A DNA stretch of 64,000 nt from Harmothoe impar (Eukaryota; Annelida; Polychaeta; Phyllodocida; Polynoidae): assembly GCA_947462335.1 (NCBI GenBank), contig OX381705.1:41308675-41372674 (forward strand), in the 5' to 3' direction. Shown piece after piece: positions 12,167-27,100 of the stretch; the first letter of the stretch is position 1, and each line of letters starts with the position of its first letter. Made by a program: the position numbers and the translations under genes. The notes below the pieces were generated by a model, which saw only the letters and a program-made list of their open reading frames with translations, had not been told where the DNA came from and did no database searches.

Positions 12167-15100
12167 GTAAGCACACATGATATTTTATGCTCCAATTTAC
12201 ATTTTTGAGAATCCGTATCAAGTAATTTGGTTTAGAAGACTTGATTGTATAGTACACTTGTGCGACGATTAATTTTATCACAAGTGAAACAACGTATAAG
12301 TTCTTAAAAAGGACCGAACTTACTTTCTTCTTACTCACTGCGGTGAGTCATGTGTGCAGTACTGTGTGCAGTGTATTGTACTGTAGTTCTGACTACCGCC
12401 GCAGCCAGAAATGCCACAATCAAGCAAAAACACAAGGGGCGGACACCAACACCCATTACATTGTGCATATCGTATGACTAAACGCTTTGTCAAGCCTTTC
12501 ACTGCAGAGAACCTAACCATATTACGAAAATATGTCGTATACACTGCCAGAATAAGAACTTGCTCTTTTTTTAGATTATGGAATAGTACTTGGCTACAGA
12601 CTCTTTATCAAAGAGATTGTGGGAAATAGTTTAGCAGCACAAGAAGGAGGCCTCAAAGAAGGAGACACGATACAAAAAGTGAGTATACATGTATTAACAT
12701 GCAACTTTTTAAACAATGCCATTTATGGATCTTCTCCCGTCATAGTCATATATAAGGTATCATACTGTAGTCCTCCCTGTGTGGTGTCACAGGACTCAGT
12801 GTGATGGCCACATGTTTGGTGGAGTAAGGGCTAAAAAAGTGTTCAGAACCAGATCATGTCAGTTGTCACACTTCTGATCATGACACCGTGAATTATAGCC
12901 CGCAGGTCACGTGTGTTTCGAGCCACCGTAACCCCTGTTTATAGAGCTAGTTATGGCCGATCGTTGACAGTCAGTCTGTCCCAGAATATAGCGCTAGCAA
13001 TCCCAGCACAAATGTTGATGACATTTTGATATGTATTTGTTATTAGCGAAAGGCAGGGACCGGTACTATGCTGTGTATGGGAACAGTGGGCTGACCATAC
13101 AATATGCATATGCTAAAGTCGCATTTGTGAGCCACTATGACGCCACAATATACAATGACGGGCTTGTGTTTTCAGATTAATAATACGCCAATAGAGAACT
13201 TATCGTTAAGTGAAGCTCGGAAACAAATAGAAAAATCAAAAGACAAACTGCAGCTGGTCATTGTTAAAGGCAAACAGAATGCTCGACACAAACGGCAAAA
13301 CAGTTACCTCACTGACGAAGGAGGTAAGAAATGACTTCTTTCAATATTCTACCTTTCCAATAAATTACTTATCTTACAATTAACACTTTAATATTGATTC
13401 AGGTAAGATATTGATGCACATAAAATGTAACTAAATGGAACAAGGAGAAAGCAACTGTAGCATCCAATTGATATGTATGTTAAACCACGTACTGTTCGCA
13501 TACCTTTTAAGTAACTTGGCTACAATATTCCTTCTTTACAATGAACGTTCAGATTATGTGCCGTCGCGGCCAGCAGCGCAGAGCCCGGAGTACCAGAGGA
13601 AGCAGGAGAACGTGGACCGTTATGGGCCTCCTCCAGGGGGGACCCCCGGGGGCACCATGGAGCGCTCCCCTCTCAAACCGCTCTCATTTGAGCTGCTCGA
13701 CCGTCCAGTCACTCCCGTCAATAAGACGGAGCGGTCTCCATACGACGATGGTCCTCCCCGGCCTCCCCTGCCCTCCAACCACGGTAAGGACCTCTCATTG
13801 CTGCATTCAGCCCCTGTACAAAATGTATTTACTGCATGTACCCGAGTAAAAATCTACACCAGTCAATGAAAACAGAAGGATACCTTAATGTGAATGGGTT
13901 TATCTGCTTACAGGTGCTGAGCCCATGTACCAAAGTAACAGTCTGTACGGGACCCGGCTCGACATTCAGGATGCTGGTGTGCGCCGCCGGCCTCATGAGG
14001 GGTAAGTGGTGATGTGTGCTCCACCTGGCAGTAATGTAGATAACTGATCTAAGTTTGATCACACAAAGTCAATCACGCCAGAAGTACATCCAGTTATAAA
14101 GGACCTCAATAATGTTTGGTGTGACGTTTAATCCTACTTGTGGTACACGGTAAATCACGGAGAAATTATCAATGTAACACTTAACAATTATCTATATAAA
14201 TGTGTATTATAAAAACTATATTAAGACATCAAGTTCTGTTTGGAATATAATATAAAAATAAAGAATTTAGTGTGAAGTTGCAATAGCGTGAATCTATGCA
14301 TATAGTAAAGTAGAATCCTATTTTCGGTAGAACCCAGAATCCCATTTATATTAAAAATACATATTAGAAAATATAGATGTTTAAGGTGTCCTTGTCCCCT
14401 GTGCACTCATTCCGCCTCCCTCTGCCCCCGCAGTACGCGCTACTATGGCGCTCGTCCTCCCAGGTAAGGTTCCATATAACTACAGTAGGTGGCAGCAGTG
14501 TCAGGCTGCTCACTGCCGCTTGCTGCTGTGTGTGCATTACAACCTCTACTCACAGGTTACTGTGAGCGCTCCTAGACAAGCCCTACTCTTAGTCACTGTA
14601 TCTGACATTCTGTGATAGATCCTCTTCTATTTAGTTTAAATTTATATAAGGTATGCTGATGTGACGTCAAACGAAATTCTAATTGACATTACCACCAAAT
14701 AGCCCTCAACAGTATTGACATTTACAACAAGATTGATATTAAGTAATTAACTCCAAAATAGAATGAAAGGACACGATGAACTATAACCTGACCTGCTCCT
14801 GCTCCAAAATACATGTATCAACAACAAATGTGTAATACCACGTTTATGAAATCCCACTCTTCTCAAAACAGTCACCCTATATCTGATTAGCTGTATCCCT
14901 TCTAACTCTCGTATAGATACCTTGCATTTTAATATTACTTAAGCTGTACCAGTACGGTCGTATTATCTACCTGTAGATTAAATTATAATATTTTGATCAA
15001 ATTGATTCGAAAATTGCACACGATAATGGCCCCACGTTAAGTTGGTTAACACTACTTGTAATCACTGAAATTCAGACATAAGACTATACATGTCCAGTAC

Positions 15101-18100
15101 AGGATACCCACAAAACAATCACAAAAGGACATTGAAACCGCTATTAAAGGGTATAGTAGTCGCTATTAAAGGGTAAATCGCATGAGGTCTGGCGTTATTG
15201 GCATGTTTGACTCAGAGAAGTGTGGCCGCATGGCTCAGATATATAAAGGAACTTACTACTGTTTTAAGTTACCAGCCAAGACATAGCATTGGTTTCATTG
15301 TCATGCATTATAACGTTGGCCTGACAGTGTTGACAGTTGTCCGATTCTGTTGGTTACTGTTGTACTTGTAATTTTGAAGTGTTGATTTGGTGACTCTAAC
15401 ATGCAGAACGTATGTAAACGCGCCTCCCACCTGTGTGAGTTTATATTAAGATGAGTGAATAACGCTGTGTATATAAATGTGTCTGTACTAAGTGGATGCC
15501 AATTTAATCAGTCTTGATACATTCTGACAGAACGTCTCATATTAGCAACCATTCAGTACTGCATAGGTTATTTAATGGAAAGCATCGGTATACAACCCAA
15601 TAGATATAGAGACAATGCACGTCAAAGTCTCTCAAATAGATCGCCTAAAACGAACGCTTGAAAATGAAAAGTCAATAACTCGTGAGTCTGGTTTCTATGT
15701 TTGATGTAAGTAGTAATGTTTACATCACCTCTATATTTATCTGTCTATGTTGTCTACAGACCGGAGCCGCGCTTCATCTCCTTCAAGAAGGACGGTGGGC
15801 TGGGGATCCGTGTGTCGGGTGGTAACCGGACCGGCATCTACGTGGCTGCAGTGGCCCCCGGCACACCGGCCGACCACCAAGGTCTACAGGAAGGCGACAT
15901 GATCCTCAAGGTACCTACCATCTAGCCAACAAGGCACCACCACCTACTCTACTTCTTTTGAATGGGCAAATGTAATGCGTAATGCTGGTGTGTGTTTTTA
16001 TTTATTCAAAAGGGTAGCCTTCAAAAAGAAAAATGAGCATCCATGAAAGTTGGTATTGAAGACAAATGGCAAGTATAAACATGTCAGGGTTGGGTAGGGA
16101 ATGAGGGTAAAATTGCACATTAAAGTTATGGGGAGGGGAGGGGGTCAGCAAGTAGTACTTCTTTGGCTCGTGTGGCAGACGGATTGTAGAACATAAACTA
16201 GTGTGCCCAATATGGTTGCATATTGCATTCCTTCATCCTGGAGTCTGGCGTTGGCCTGTTTGTGAATGGCATTCATGTCCCTTTTATCGGACTGTAAGCA
16301 GTACAACCCATTAATCCTGTACTTGGGGCTGTAGAGCCCCTAATGTGACATATTTATTGGCGCCTAGTTCTAGATAACCCAGCCACCTCTATACCATGAA
16401 CTGCCCCAAATCAGCCTAGCATCTAGGCCAAATGAGTAACAGTATGCATTCACACGTATAATAAAACCTTCAATTACACCGTGTATGCTTTGAGAGGTTT
16501 TGGGGGTTCAGGAATGTGAACTCCCTATCAAATTTCTCATGTTCTGAAATCGTTTTATCAACACGCCAATTCAAACAAATGATGCGGACATTATGTGACA
16601 TACCGGAAGATAAAAATTATCAATACGTTGTGCCTACATGTCACTGTATGTTTTATTACCAGGTGAACGAGTCGAGTATGGAGGGTAAGACCCGGGAGGA
16701 GGCGGTGCTGCTGCTGCTGTCCCTCCTGGAGCAGGTGAACATCCTGGTACAGTACAGACCACACGGTAAGCTACCCCAGATACCACACACTAAACCTGAC
16801 CCACTCATCACGCCTTACACTCAATATGCAGCAAGACCAAATACATTATAGACCCTTTGAAATTTCAAAGGAGACTTGGTCATGTTTTAACCTTAAATCT
16901 AATATCTAGAATACCTGAATACGGCATTGTAATTATGGCTCAATATAGACAACATTAAGATAAATCTTTCTTTGATGAGAACAAGTAGTTTATAGTACTG
17001 TTTTACTCGTTGTGGGCAGAATACGAGCGGCTGATGGCATCGGGCGGCACGGGTGACTCGTACTATGTGCGGACACACTTTAACTACGAGCAGACAGAGC
17101 ACAACGAGATGAGTTTCTGTAAGGGAGACATCTTCCACGTGACAGACACCCTGTACAGCGGGGTGGTGGGCTCCTGGGCTGCCACACGGATAGGACGCAA
17201 CAACCAGGCCACCCAGAAGGGCATCATACCCAACATGAACAGGTACTGCCACAGCAGCTGCCATCTAGTGGCCGTCAGTGTGCAGTAACCCTGCGTCCAT
17301 GCTACAGCATAGGGGTAACAGTGGGGGGAAGGGTCATCTGGGTATGGAGGGTCTCTTACAGATCATCTCAGTAAGGGTCACCGAGGCTATTAATCACATG
17401 GGCAAGAAGGGGTCCTTCCTATTTAGATAGCCCAAGGACGTAAAAGGAGTCTCTATCTCCATGGATAATCTGGGCAATAATACATTTAAAACATTTGTTT
17501 AACTTACGTCACACAGGGCGGACCAGTTGGCGCTGGCACAGAACCAGCCGGAGAAGGAAAACCAGTCCAAGCGTGGGGGATCGAGCAGCTTCTTCAAGAA
17601 GAAGACGGCCAGGAGGGCCAAGTCACTCGGCAAGGACCACTGGGACGATGTCATTTTCGGTAGGAACGCAGCCTTTTATTGTCTTGTGAAAGATTAGTCC
17701 AGAGTTATGTCTACTGTTTTAAAATAGGACGTACTGGTAAAGTGAACTCAAAACTAACTGTTCAGAAATTTAATGTTTGATGTGTGATTTCGGAATAAAT
17801 GTTTATGAAATTAAGGTACAGTGAGGAAGGGTAGAGTGTATACTTGTTAGCGTTTATTACATAACATCGCGATGTAAGAAATGACAAAGATGATGTCTAA
17901 TAAAAAGTCTAATACAATACCATAGTGTATTACAACAGTGATCAAAATAAGTAAATGGTGTCAACTGTGTGAGCATATTGCCTACATCGACTTTACTGTA
18001 ACATGTAGTAGATATTGCTATTAGATGCACTACATTGTACCAGAGGTGTATCTGTGACATGTGACACAAGAGGAAGGAGTGGAACAAGTAGAGAATGAGC

Positions 18101-21100
18101 CGAACACGTTGACACCAGTTACTTGTCTTCAACAAGTCCCCCAGACCAGGCTAACCTCCTCGCTCTCTTCTCTTTGTGTTGTAGCGGGCACAGCCGGTGA
18201 GTCTCGCACTCCCTCGGCCTCAGGTGGTTATTAACTTTGAGTGTGTTTGAGCCCGGGCATGACGCCATGAAGCTTTGGCCCTGCTGCCTGTGTGTGAACT
18301 GTGAAGTGAATCTAACCCTCAACTATCACCTCCTCCAGTGTATTGTGTCCCCTAACCCTTCCCCCTACACATGCATGGACATACAAGGGTGGCCTGTGTA
18401 TCAGGTCACTTCCACTGGGCAATAGATAAAACTACAAGATGGCACGTGAGACTACAGCATATTAGGGTGGGGGGAGGGGGGGTATGAGGATGGGCAGGGA
18501 GGGAATATGGGAGAATATGTATTGTGGAAATTGCTCTTCTATTCAATTGATCTATGGTTCATTTGGGGGAAAGGTGGACATTATCCCCGTCAGTTGATCA
18601 AAGACATCTAGACATTTTTGTGGTAGACATCGGCCTTACCTTGAGTAAAAACACTTATCCTTTTTAAACTCTAATCACTTCAGATCTTGTAGGAAATCTT
18701 TTCCCATTCTGACTTTCTGTTGTAGCATACACATCAACTTTTATTCACATTTCGTAAATACCATTACTTCTAATTTTGATATAATTTAAGTTTTTGCCCT
18801 CGGGATTTTCTTTTTTCTGCTAATCCTACCCTAACTAACTTGACTAAATATTAAGACATGTTTTGAGTATCTACGTTTGTAATAAACATAACATCACAGT
18901 CGAAAGTTAATGTCACCTTGGCACATATATGGACTGCCTGTTCACTATTGATTTCACAATACACACTCATGACATTGACACATCACACAGAGCTGAGAGT
19001 CTGTGGTTGAACCCTGCAGTACTACATGTAATAATCACATCAAACCCCCTCCTCTCACACCCCACCCGTCCACAAGTCGTTTATAACACTGAATCATGAG
19101 AACATACTCGAGACGCAACCTTACTACCACCTGTCACCAAGATACTACCTAGATGTCCCATTATATGCATCATTCCTTTGTACCTTATAACTGTCCATTT
19201 ATTCAGCAGATTTTAATATCTACCGGTAGTGTTATTGGAATGTATAGCAATCAATATCTAGTATTTTAGGGTTTATTTTTGGAAACATAGCGCATGTATT
19301 GCTCTTTAGATGAAGTGTAATGAGTGCAGCCTGAAATATTTCTTCATCGATATACATATATTCTGCAAGACCTGGATAGAATACTCCCAGATGTTCCTCC
19401 CTGAACAATAACTTGTTTTTCAACTGCTAGTTGTTCATACCTAAGCAATAGCATTTAAATAATTATTACTCTAAACCTTGGCGCTGACTACATCAGCATG
19501 CTGATGTTGTTTATGAGAGTTGCTCCGGATTGGCTTAGCTGTTTTATAATGCTTGATTATAATTGTCACTGTATTTTCTTCTAATTTTCTTTTTGGTTAT
19601 AACACCATAACGTGATTAAACAGATGCATGAACAGAATAATGTTTAATTATTAAAAGTCTTTTGCTTAACGAATGCTAGATATAGAAGTGAAAGCATTCT
19701 GGCTTGTGCCCATTTCTGACATGTTCTACCCGATACTATTACAGCCGCGCCGACATCCAAGTTTCCCGCCTATGAGAGGGTCATACTTAAGGACCGTGAG
19801 TATTCACTATTGTAAAAAAGAAAAATTAAAAAAAAATCTGTCTTCATACTAAAAGGTTAAAATCTAAAAAATAATGTTCATGTACTACATGTAATAGAAG
19901 ACGTTCTTTCACAGTTTAAATCTTCGAATTCTGCAGTCTCATGTGAAGTTTTTTCTGACCTGTTATCTCTTTTTTTCCACAGCTGGTTTTATCCGTCCAG
20001 TCATCATATTTGGTCCATTAGCTGATGTGGCGCGAGACAAGTTGGTAAGGGATGATCAAGCACGATATGAGTCGCCGCGTAAGTTACTTTCCCCTTCTAC
20101 AATGGGTTCACAAGTGTTTACCGGGTAGTACAATGTAATAAAATGTAAAAGAATGGGTCCACTAGGTTAAGGCAGTAAAACAGATCTATCAGATCTTGTT
20201 AAAATGTTATTGCCCAATGTATGGAATAAAATTAAACTTTGGATGTAATGCAATGATAATATCAGAGATATTGACCTCCCTGATAATATATATGATCTCG
20301 GGAATATGAATCTTATTTATATTAACGTGATTATCCATTTAGACGAAGCTTTCATCAGTATTATAACACATTGTCTGAGTGTGTTGGTGGTTGCTGCCTA
20401 CGAAGATAAGTAAAATGTGATAGCCAATACCTATTTCTGGTGTGTTACAGAGGCGGAGGGACGTCGTGATGAGAGTCTGAGCTCCAGTCGGTCCGGTATC
20501 ATCAAGCTGGGCGCTATCCGTGAGATCATCGACAAGAGGCGGCACTGTGTGCTTGACGTGACGCCTAACGCTGTGGACAGACTTAACTTTGCCCAGTACT
20601 GCCCCATCGTGCTGTACCTCCGTGCGGACAGTAAGCAGGCCGTTAAGGACATGCGAGCACGGTGGGCTAAGAACTCGAGTAAGAGTCCACGTAAACTGTA
20701 CGAGCAGTCAGTGAAGCTGGAGAAGATGTACTCCCACCTCTTCACACGTGAGTATAGAGCACAGTGACATACCACCCTACACCACACCAAGTACCTGGTA
20801 CTCACAGCTTGAGCCTTTTGGCAGTATCCCCTATCAAGAATGGCGATTGGGAATCATGTTAACTTTTTGCTGGCAGGTTAGGACTCAAATCTCACGTAAA
20901 GGTTTTGGTGTGCTTTTTCTAGTCACTTTGATGTTACCAGGCAGGCTTTTGTAATTTGGACGTGACCCATGATGTGAACGTTTGAATTTGCTGGAGTACC
21001 CGCTTCCCGGACCCGCTTATGTTTGATAGTACTGGGGGCTATTTCTCAGGGAAAAACAAACACCACTGTATGTACGGTAGCTGCACATGGCAGGTAGGAC

Positions 21101-24100
21101 ACATGGTGAAAGTTCTGCACAAAAGTACTTTTGGAACCCTAGAATACTGAGAGATATACCCTAGTACATATGTAATGACGTGTATCTGAGTATCTTTGTG
21201 GTGTTCTACACCTCGCCTGTGCTTTTCAGCAGTGTACATAGCTTGATTGGTGTGATGCTCTGTTTTGCAGATACCGTAGCCTTATCTAATGGAGAGATGT
21301 GGTTCCGGAAAATGAAGGAGATCATAGAGAAATCTGTAGATCAGGCATTGTGGATGTCCGAGTCCAAGGTAGGAAAGGTTGGTTGGACGCGCACTTGGGC
21401 AGTGGTTGCACGCATTTATATTTCTTCATTTGATAAGTATTGTGTAAATTTCTCACTTGAAAACACTAGAATAGTACACGTACTTGTTCATTGATGCACA
21501 ATGCTAACTATATGCTACATGTAAATACTGTACCATAAGATTGCACTGACACCACAGCGATATGATTATTTTTAATATCCCATTGTAAAAAGTTGTGTGT
21601 ACATATATTTGTGGATGGAATACACATGTACATGTAGTAAATGGTACCTGCAATAATGTAAAAAGACGTAGCATGTTGTCAAAAAGCACGGGATAGATAT
21701 TTTCTCAAGTTTTCAGTACGAAATATCTAAAACACCCTCAATCTAAGACAGCTGGATGAATATTTTCATGACATGCCAATGACAGACTGTATTGCACTCC
21801 GTAGAGATTTCACATTAGCTGTTCAGGAAGGAAAAAGGCCATTATCCTGCTGCAGCTGCAATAAGTTAGTATTGCTATTAGATGTGAATGTGTTTTGTCA
21901 TTCACCTTATTTTGTCACTCACCGTTGTTCCAGCCAGAGGAGAATATAAAGGACGACTTCCTGTTCCCGATGAGTAATCGACTCAGTTATGCCTCATCAC
22001 CCGAGAGTGACCTTGACCTCCGACCTGGAAGCAACTACGATGATGATGAAGATGACATGTCGCCTCCTCCACGCCGTAAGATGGTGCGCTCTTCATCAGA
22101 CCCGAGTATAGCGACCGCAGAGAATGTACCCGGCATCCCACCCTACCCCGCACCTCCTAACTACCGCAGGGATCCACGGCCAATCAGTGTTAGTATCTTA
22201 CCAACCTTCCAACACCGGCTTTCTATAGAGAAAGTAAATTCTCAGCTGTCTGAAATATCTATATACGTCCATTCACTGAGTATTATTAAAGATAGTTCCG
22301 GCAGTACGGGTCCAGTACTCGTCCCGGCCGTTCTGTCTGCCAATTTATAATCCTTTGTAGGTCAGAACTAGAGCAGGCCAGCATGCTTTATAAAATATAT
22401 CATATTGCCTCTTACATGTACATAGACATATTCCCTTTGCATGCTTTAGGATTTGTGGTCGTCATGTGCTATACATTTTCTTATTTCGTCCATAATGTAA
22501 TATTTTGGTTGTTTGTTTTTGTCTTTCAGAATGGCTATGGCCCACCTGTAGACAAGTCTCGGTTCTATGAACCTGAGCGGCGGCACCGAGGAAGGCCTGG
22601 CGACGGTAAGTTTTTACAATTGTATGGCTGGAGTTCATCATATTAAATACAGAAGTGTCTTACTCAGGATATCTTCAATACTTGGAGATAATAGTTTGAC
22701 ATAGTGAAATGGGACGAGAATGTGGACTGTATTCATGTGTTTAAAATGTATACATAATTGATGGTGTTTCTGGTTGATATTGATATATAACCATCCCATT
22801 TAGCAATATATTCTCTTTGATTGGTCGACACAGCGGGTCCATATGGTGGACCAGCGGATGACCGGTACAATCCGTATGCCTATGACACTGACAAGCACCG
22901 CTACAACCGAGCCAACATTGATCCATATGCCACATTAACGCCCAGCGAGCGTTTGCGGGGCCAGTCACAAGTAGATGGTAAGCAAGAGCTGCCTGTAACA
23001 ATGAACAGGACAACAGCATGGGGTATTTGGTTTGAGCACTAGCCTGCATATTAACACTTGATAACTTAGTACTAATGCATGTTTAAACACTAAACATGTC
23101 TATTCACAGTTGCTTCCTTTTGAAAAAAAGCATGGTGGTGTCTAATGTTAGAAGATGCATGACGGTGTATGGTGTTATTAATGCGCTGAAGCCCAACCTT
23201 CTCATAATACCCCAGATCGCTGACATGAGGAATTCTTAATTCATAGGGCATATTCGGTCGTGTTTTTTTTGTTTTCTTTCTTATTAAAGTGGTATTTTTA
23301 CTCTCAACTGAAATTGATAATGGCTTTCGGTTCAAAAAATGAAATTTTGCTTCTAGTATGGAACGGGAAAATATTCTGCTTAGGGACAAAAACCAGCACA
23401 ATCTTAATTATAACAAAATTGGATAACACACTACCATTTCTTACCCAATAAAATCGAACCTACCAGGTATTGTAATATAATAATCTATGTAAGAATTAAG
23501 AACGAAACGAAAAAGAGCGAAATAGATATAATAATGGCCCTTGATTTAATAACATCACACTCTCACAAACATGTAGAAAAGTGGTAAAAGGACAACGTAT
23601 TTGGCAATCTTTGAAGTTGTGGTATTATTTATTTGGTGTGTTTTTGTTTACTTTTTGGTAGACTAGTTACAGTGTTTGTAGTTGCATGTGTCTTCTGGGT
23701 TTTGTTGTCTTACGTTGAACTTTTTGTTTGCTGATGCATGAAGACGTGACCTCAGACCTGGAACAGTCCTTAGCACGGTCGCCCACTCAGCCAGAAGGTA
23801 ACTTACGGCGGTGGGGCGGCAACGAGTGGTTAGTGCAGGACCTGTCTGACATGCCCCGCGGGGAGACCAACCTGGATGACCTGCCTCCCAGTAACCATGG
23901 TAAACTGCCTGACTATAACCAATACCAGTACCATGCAGGCAGCAGGATGAGTACAGGGGCGGAGCAGGCAGAAGGCATGCATGAACCCCTGCCCACTCCA
24001 TCCTCACAAGGACACAAACCCAAAGACACCATCACTCGTTTTGCCAACATCCTACGTAAAGGTAGTGGGAAGAAGGACCCCCACAAGTCGTCCAAGAGGC

Positions 24101-27100
24101 GGTCAGCAGACCCCCGACTGTATTCTGAACATTCAGAGGAGGGGCCACACACCCCCATGTACCGCCTCACAGCGCAGGAAGACATGTCCCCAGCCGCGAG
24201 CAGCTCACCGCTATACGACAATCGCGCACACAGCTACCGCTTCTCCTACCCCTATGGTCTGGGTGAGCACGGTGTAGACCGCCCTATTACTGATGATGTC
24301 CGTGAGATGGAGAATTACAGGTTGAGCAATGCGTCTCTTCCAGAGGCCGGTAAGCTGCAACTAAAGTCCCCCCTCTGCCCACAGAACCAGGATTGCATTG
24401 GGGCCCCTAGGAACAGCCATAGCACACTTTTGAAGAAATATTTTTGCACTGTAGAATATAGCTTTAAGTTTGTAGTGTGAACATGCCTAACACTAGTAGT
24501 TGATACATGTAGTTGCAAATTGTGAATTCCGTTTTGCATGACCGTACGAGAGTTATGCTTCCTGCTATGCGAAGAATATGTATATCTGAGCATTGTGGTA
24601 TGACTTGGCTCCCTTATTTTGATGTCATGAATCATTTTAACATATAGAAGATGCGACAGACCATAAATGGTAGATATAGTATTTAAAGACTAAGAAATTA
24701 CTTCATCACCCTTAGATCAGCAGTTTAAAAAAAAAGAAAAAGAATATGCATCAGGTAACATATGTATAGGTGCATATTAAAACTTGCCTCCTGTTCACTT
24801 TAAAATGTCCCTCTTACCAAGTGTTGTTCCTCATCAGGGCGACGTTATGACCGTGATGAGCGTTATGTTGACCCACGGGAGTTGGAGCAGCAACAGCGGC
24901 GCTCAGCGACAGAGCGACTCCGCCCAGGGCACCCTCCCCCTCCCCCACCCACCCAGGACCCCTACAGGGGAAACTACCAACCCGGCTACGAGTCAGAGCG
25001 GGAGCGGAGCCGGGACCGAGACAGGGAGCGAGACAGGAGTCACGAGAATAAGGTAGGTGTAAGAGCTGTGCATACCGTTTAGTAGGCATATTTCAAGAGG
25101 AGTCTGTCTAATTTTAATCTAAACGAGGGTCCCATCTTTGTACAAATGTTGAATTAATGAAAGGTTATGATTAGATTTACATTTTAGGTGAAGAAACAAA
25201 GTGTTCATCAGCCAGTTTCTCTTTTAACAAAGTTTAGATTTTGGGAAGAGAGGAGGAGCTTACACTGGAAGTGTTGCAGTAACACGGTGCCCCCTGTGTA
25301 TTTTACAGATATATAATGACAACTCCTCATACAGCAGTGACTCATATTCCAAGTATGCTTCTAACCCCGCTAACCAGCACGACGACTCCAAGCTGCGGGA
25401 GAAGTTTGGCACCACCTCACTCGGCCGTCCTGCCGAACGACCAGCAAACGGCCGACCAACTGGCCCAGGCGACCGGCCTTCACCATCCAAGAATGATCCA
25501 TACAAGTTCACCCGTTCCACGGCCAAGCCGTACAAAGTGGCTACGATAGACAAGAGTAAATTGTCTGACCTCAGTGCAAAGTACAGGTACTCAGCGATGT
25601 ACGTGCATGCCTGCCTGCACGGCCTGGCTTTGCTGTTAAAGCACCCCTCTCACCTAACTACTCATATGTCTCCCACACTGCATCACACACTACACCTCTC
25701 TCCACACAGCACTAGGCCAGCTGTGCTAGATGCACTATTTAGCCACACACCAGTGGCGGATCCAGGATTTGGAAAAGGAGGGGGTGCGCCCCCTTTTCTA
25801 GACAAAAGGAGGGGGCGCACCCCCTATTTTTGGCCAAAATTGGGGTCTGAAAAACACAATTAAACTCTTAACTACAGGCCAAAAGGAGGGGGCGCGCGCC
25901 CCCGCCCCCCTCTAAATCCGCCACTGCACACAATGCCACAACCCACATACTACTCCCACTTACTGGCAGCATTTGCATGCACCTTCTTGTATATACTACA
26001 CGTGCAGCTACTAATACAATACTTACATTCTAACCACACCCACTTCACACTTATCCACCAACATGAATCACATTACATGGACATACTCAGGAATATACAA
26101 AAGGTATCATCTCCGATTTGGCCTCTCTAATCTAGTGAGTATAGCAGGTTAATGCCACGTCATACATAAGAGTCTCTAATCTAGAAACAATAAGGGAGAG
26201 AAAATAGTCTACCATTCACTGCACAGCCTCAGTCACACACACACTCACACATGCTCACACTTGTTGTATTTACACACTGCACCAACCACGTCACCCATCG
26301 TCCACTCAACACGTGCACACATCACTCAGGTCACATAAAGCAGGCACTGCTGACATCCCTGTAATACTGGTGTCTGTGTAGTAGAAAAGCCCTTGGCACT
26401 TTGATAGAGACATTATGGTTGATTGCTGCGTAAAAATGTGAGGTTTTGCGGGCATGGCCATGGGGAAACTTCATTGTGCAAATAACATTTAAACATCTAA
26501 TGAATACACCAGCAAAGACGGCACCAAACTGATCAAACTCGGGATGCCTTACATGACACACAACACAAACCTACAGACACAATATGGACACCTCAAGGCA
26601 CCAGAACATATCATAATGTCATTGGTAGAGTGTGAAACTAAAATATTTCGTGTAAAATTCTAAATACTAGTACTTACGATGCCTATTCCAAGACTGTTTT
26701 AGAGTGACTAAAACTGTATTACTTAACTAATTAGCCACGCCATATGAAGGATGCATGGTATACTTTAATACCTAATAACCAAGTATACTACAGCCTACAA
26801 GCTGGATAATAGCGATAGCAGCAGACTATCCTGCAGTAAATTTGGATTTTACAATTTAAAAAAAGAAAAAAAGACCATTGATATTATGAATTGGCATAAT
26901 AGTCAAGGCTCAATATTGAGTGGCCCCACTTTTTGTGACAATCAAATGATTATCAGGCATGGATTAATCTTAAGAATAACCTGAATGTCTAATTTAGAGT
27001 CGTGTTGTACCTACTGACATTCTGATAAGCGCTTGACAGTGTACTTAAGAATATGCATGGAATGAAGCGAGTGGTCATTTTTTAAGAACGGGGGGACGGG

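Noticed and set aside
20431..20805. 124-residue minus-strand ORF
   Set aside because: Shadow of the ZO GK exon on the other strand.
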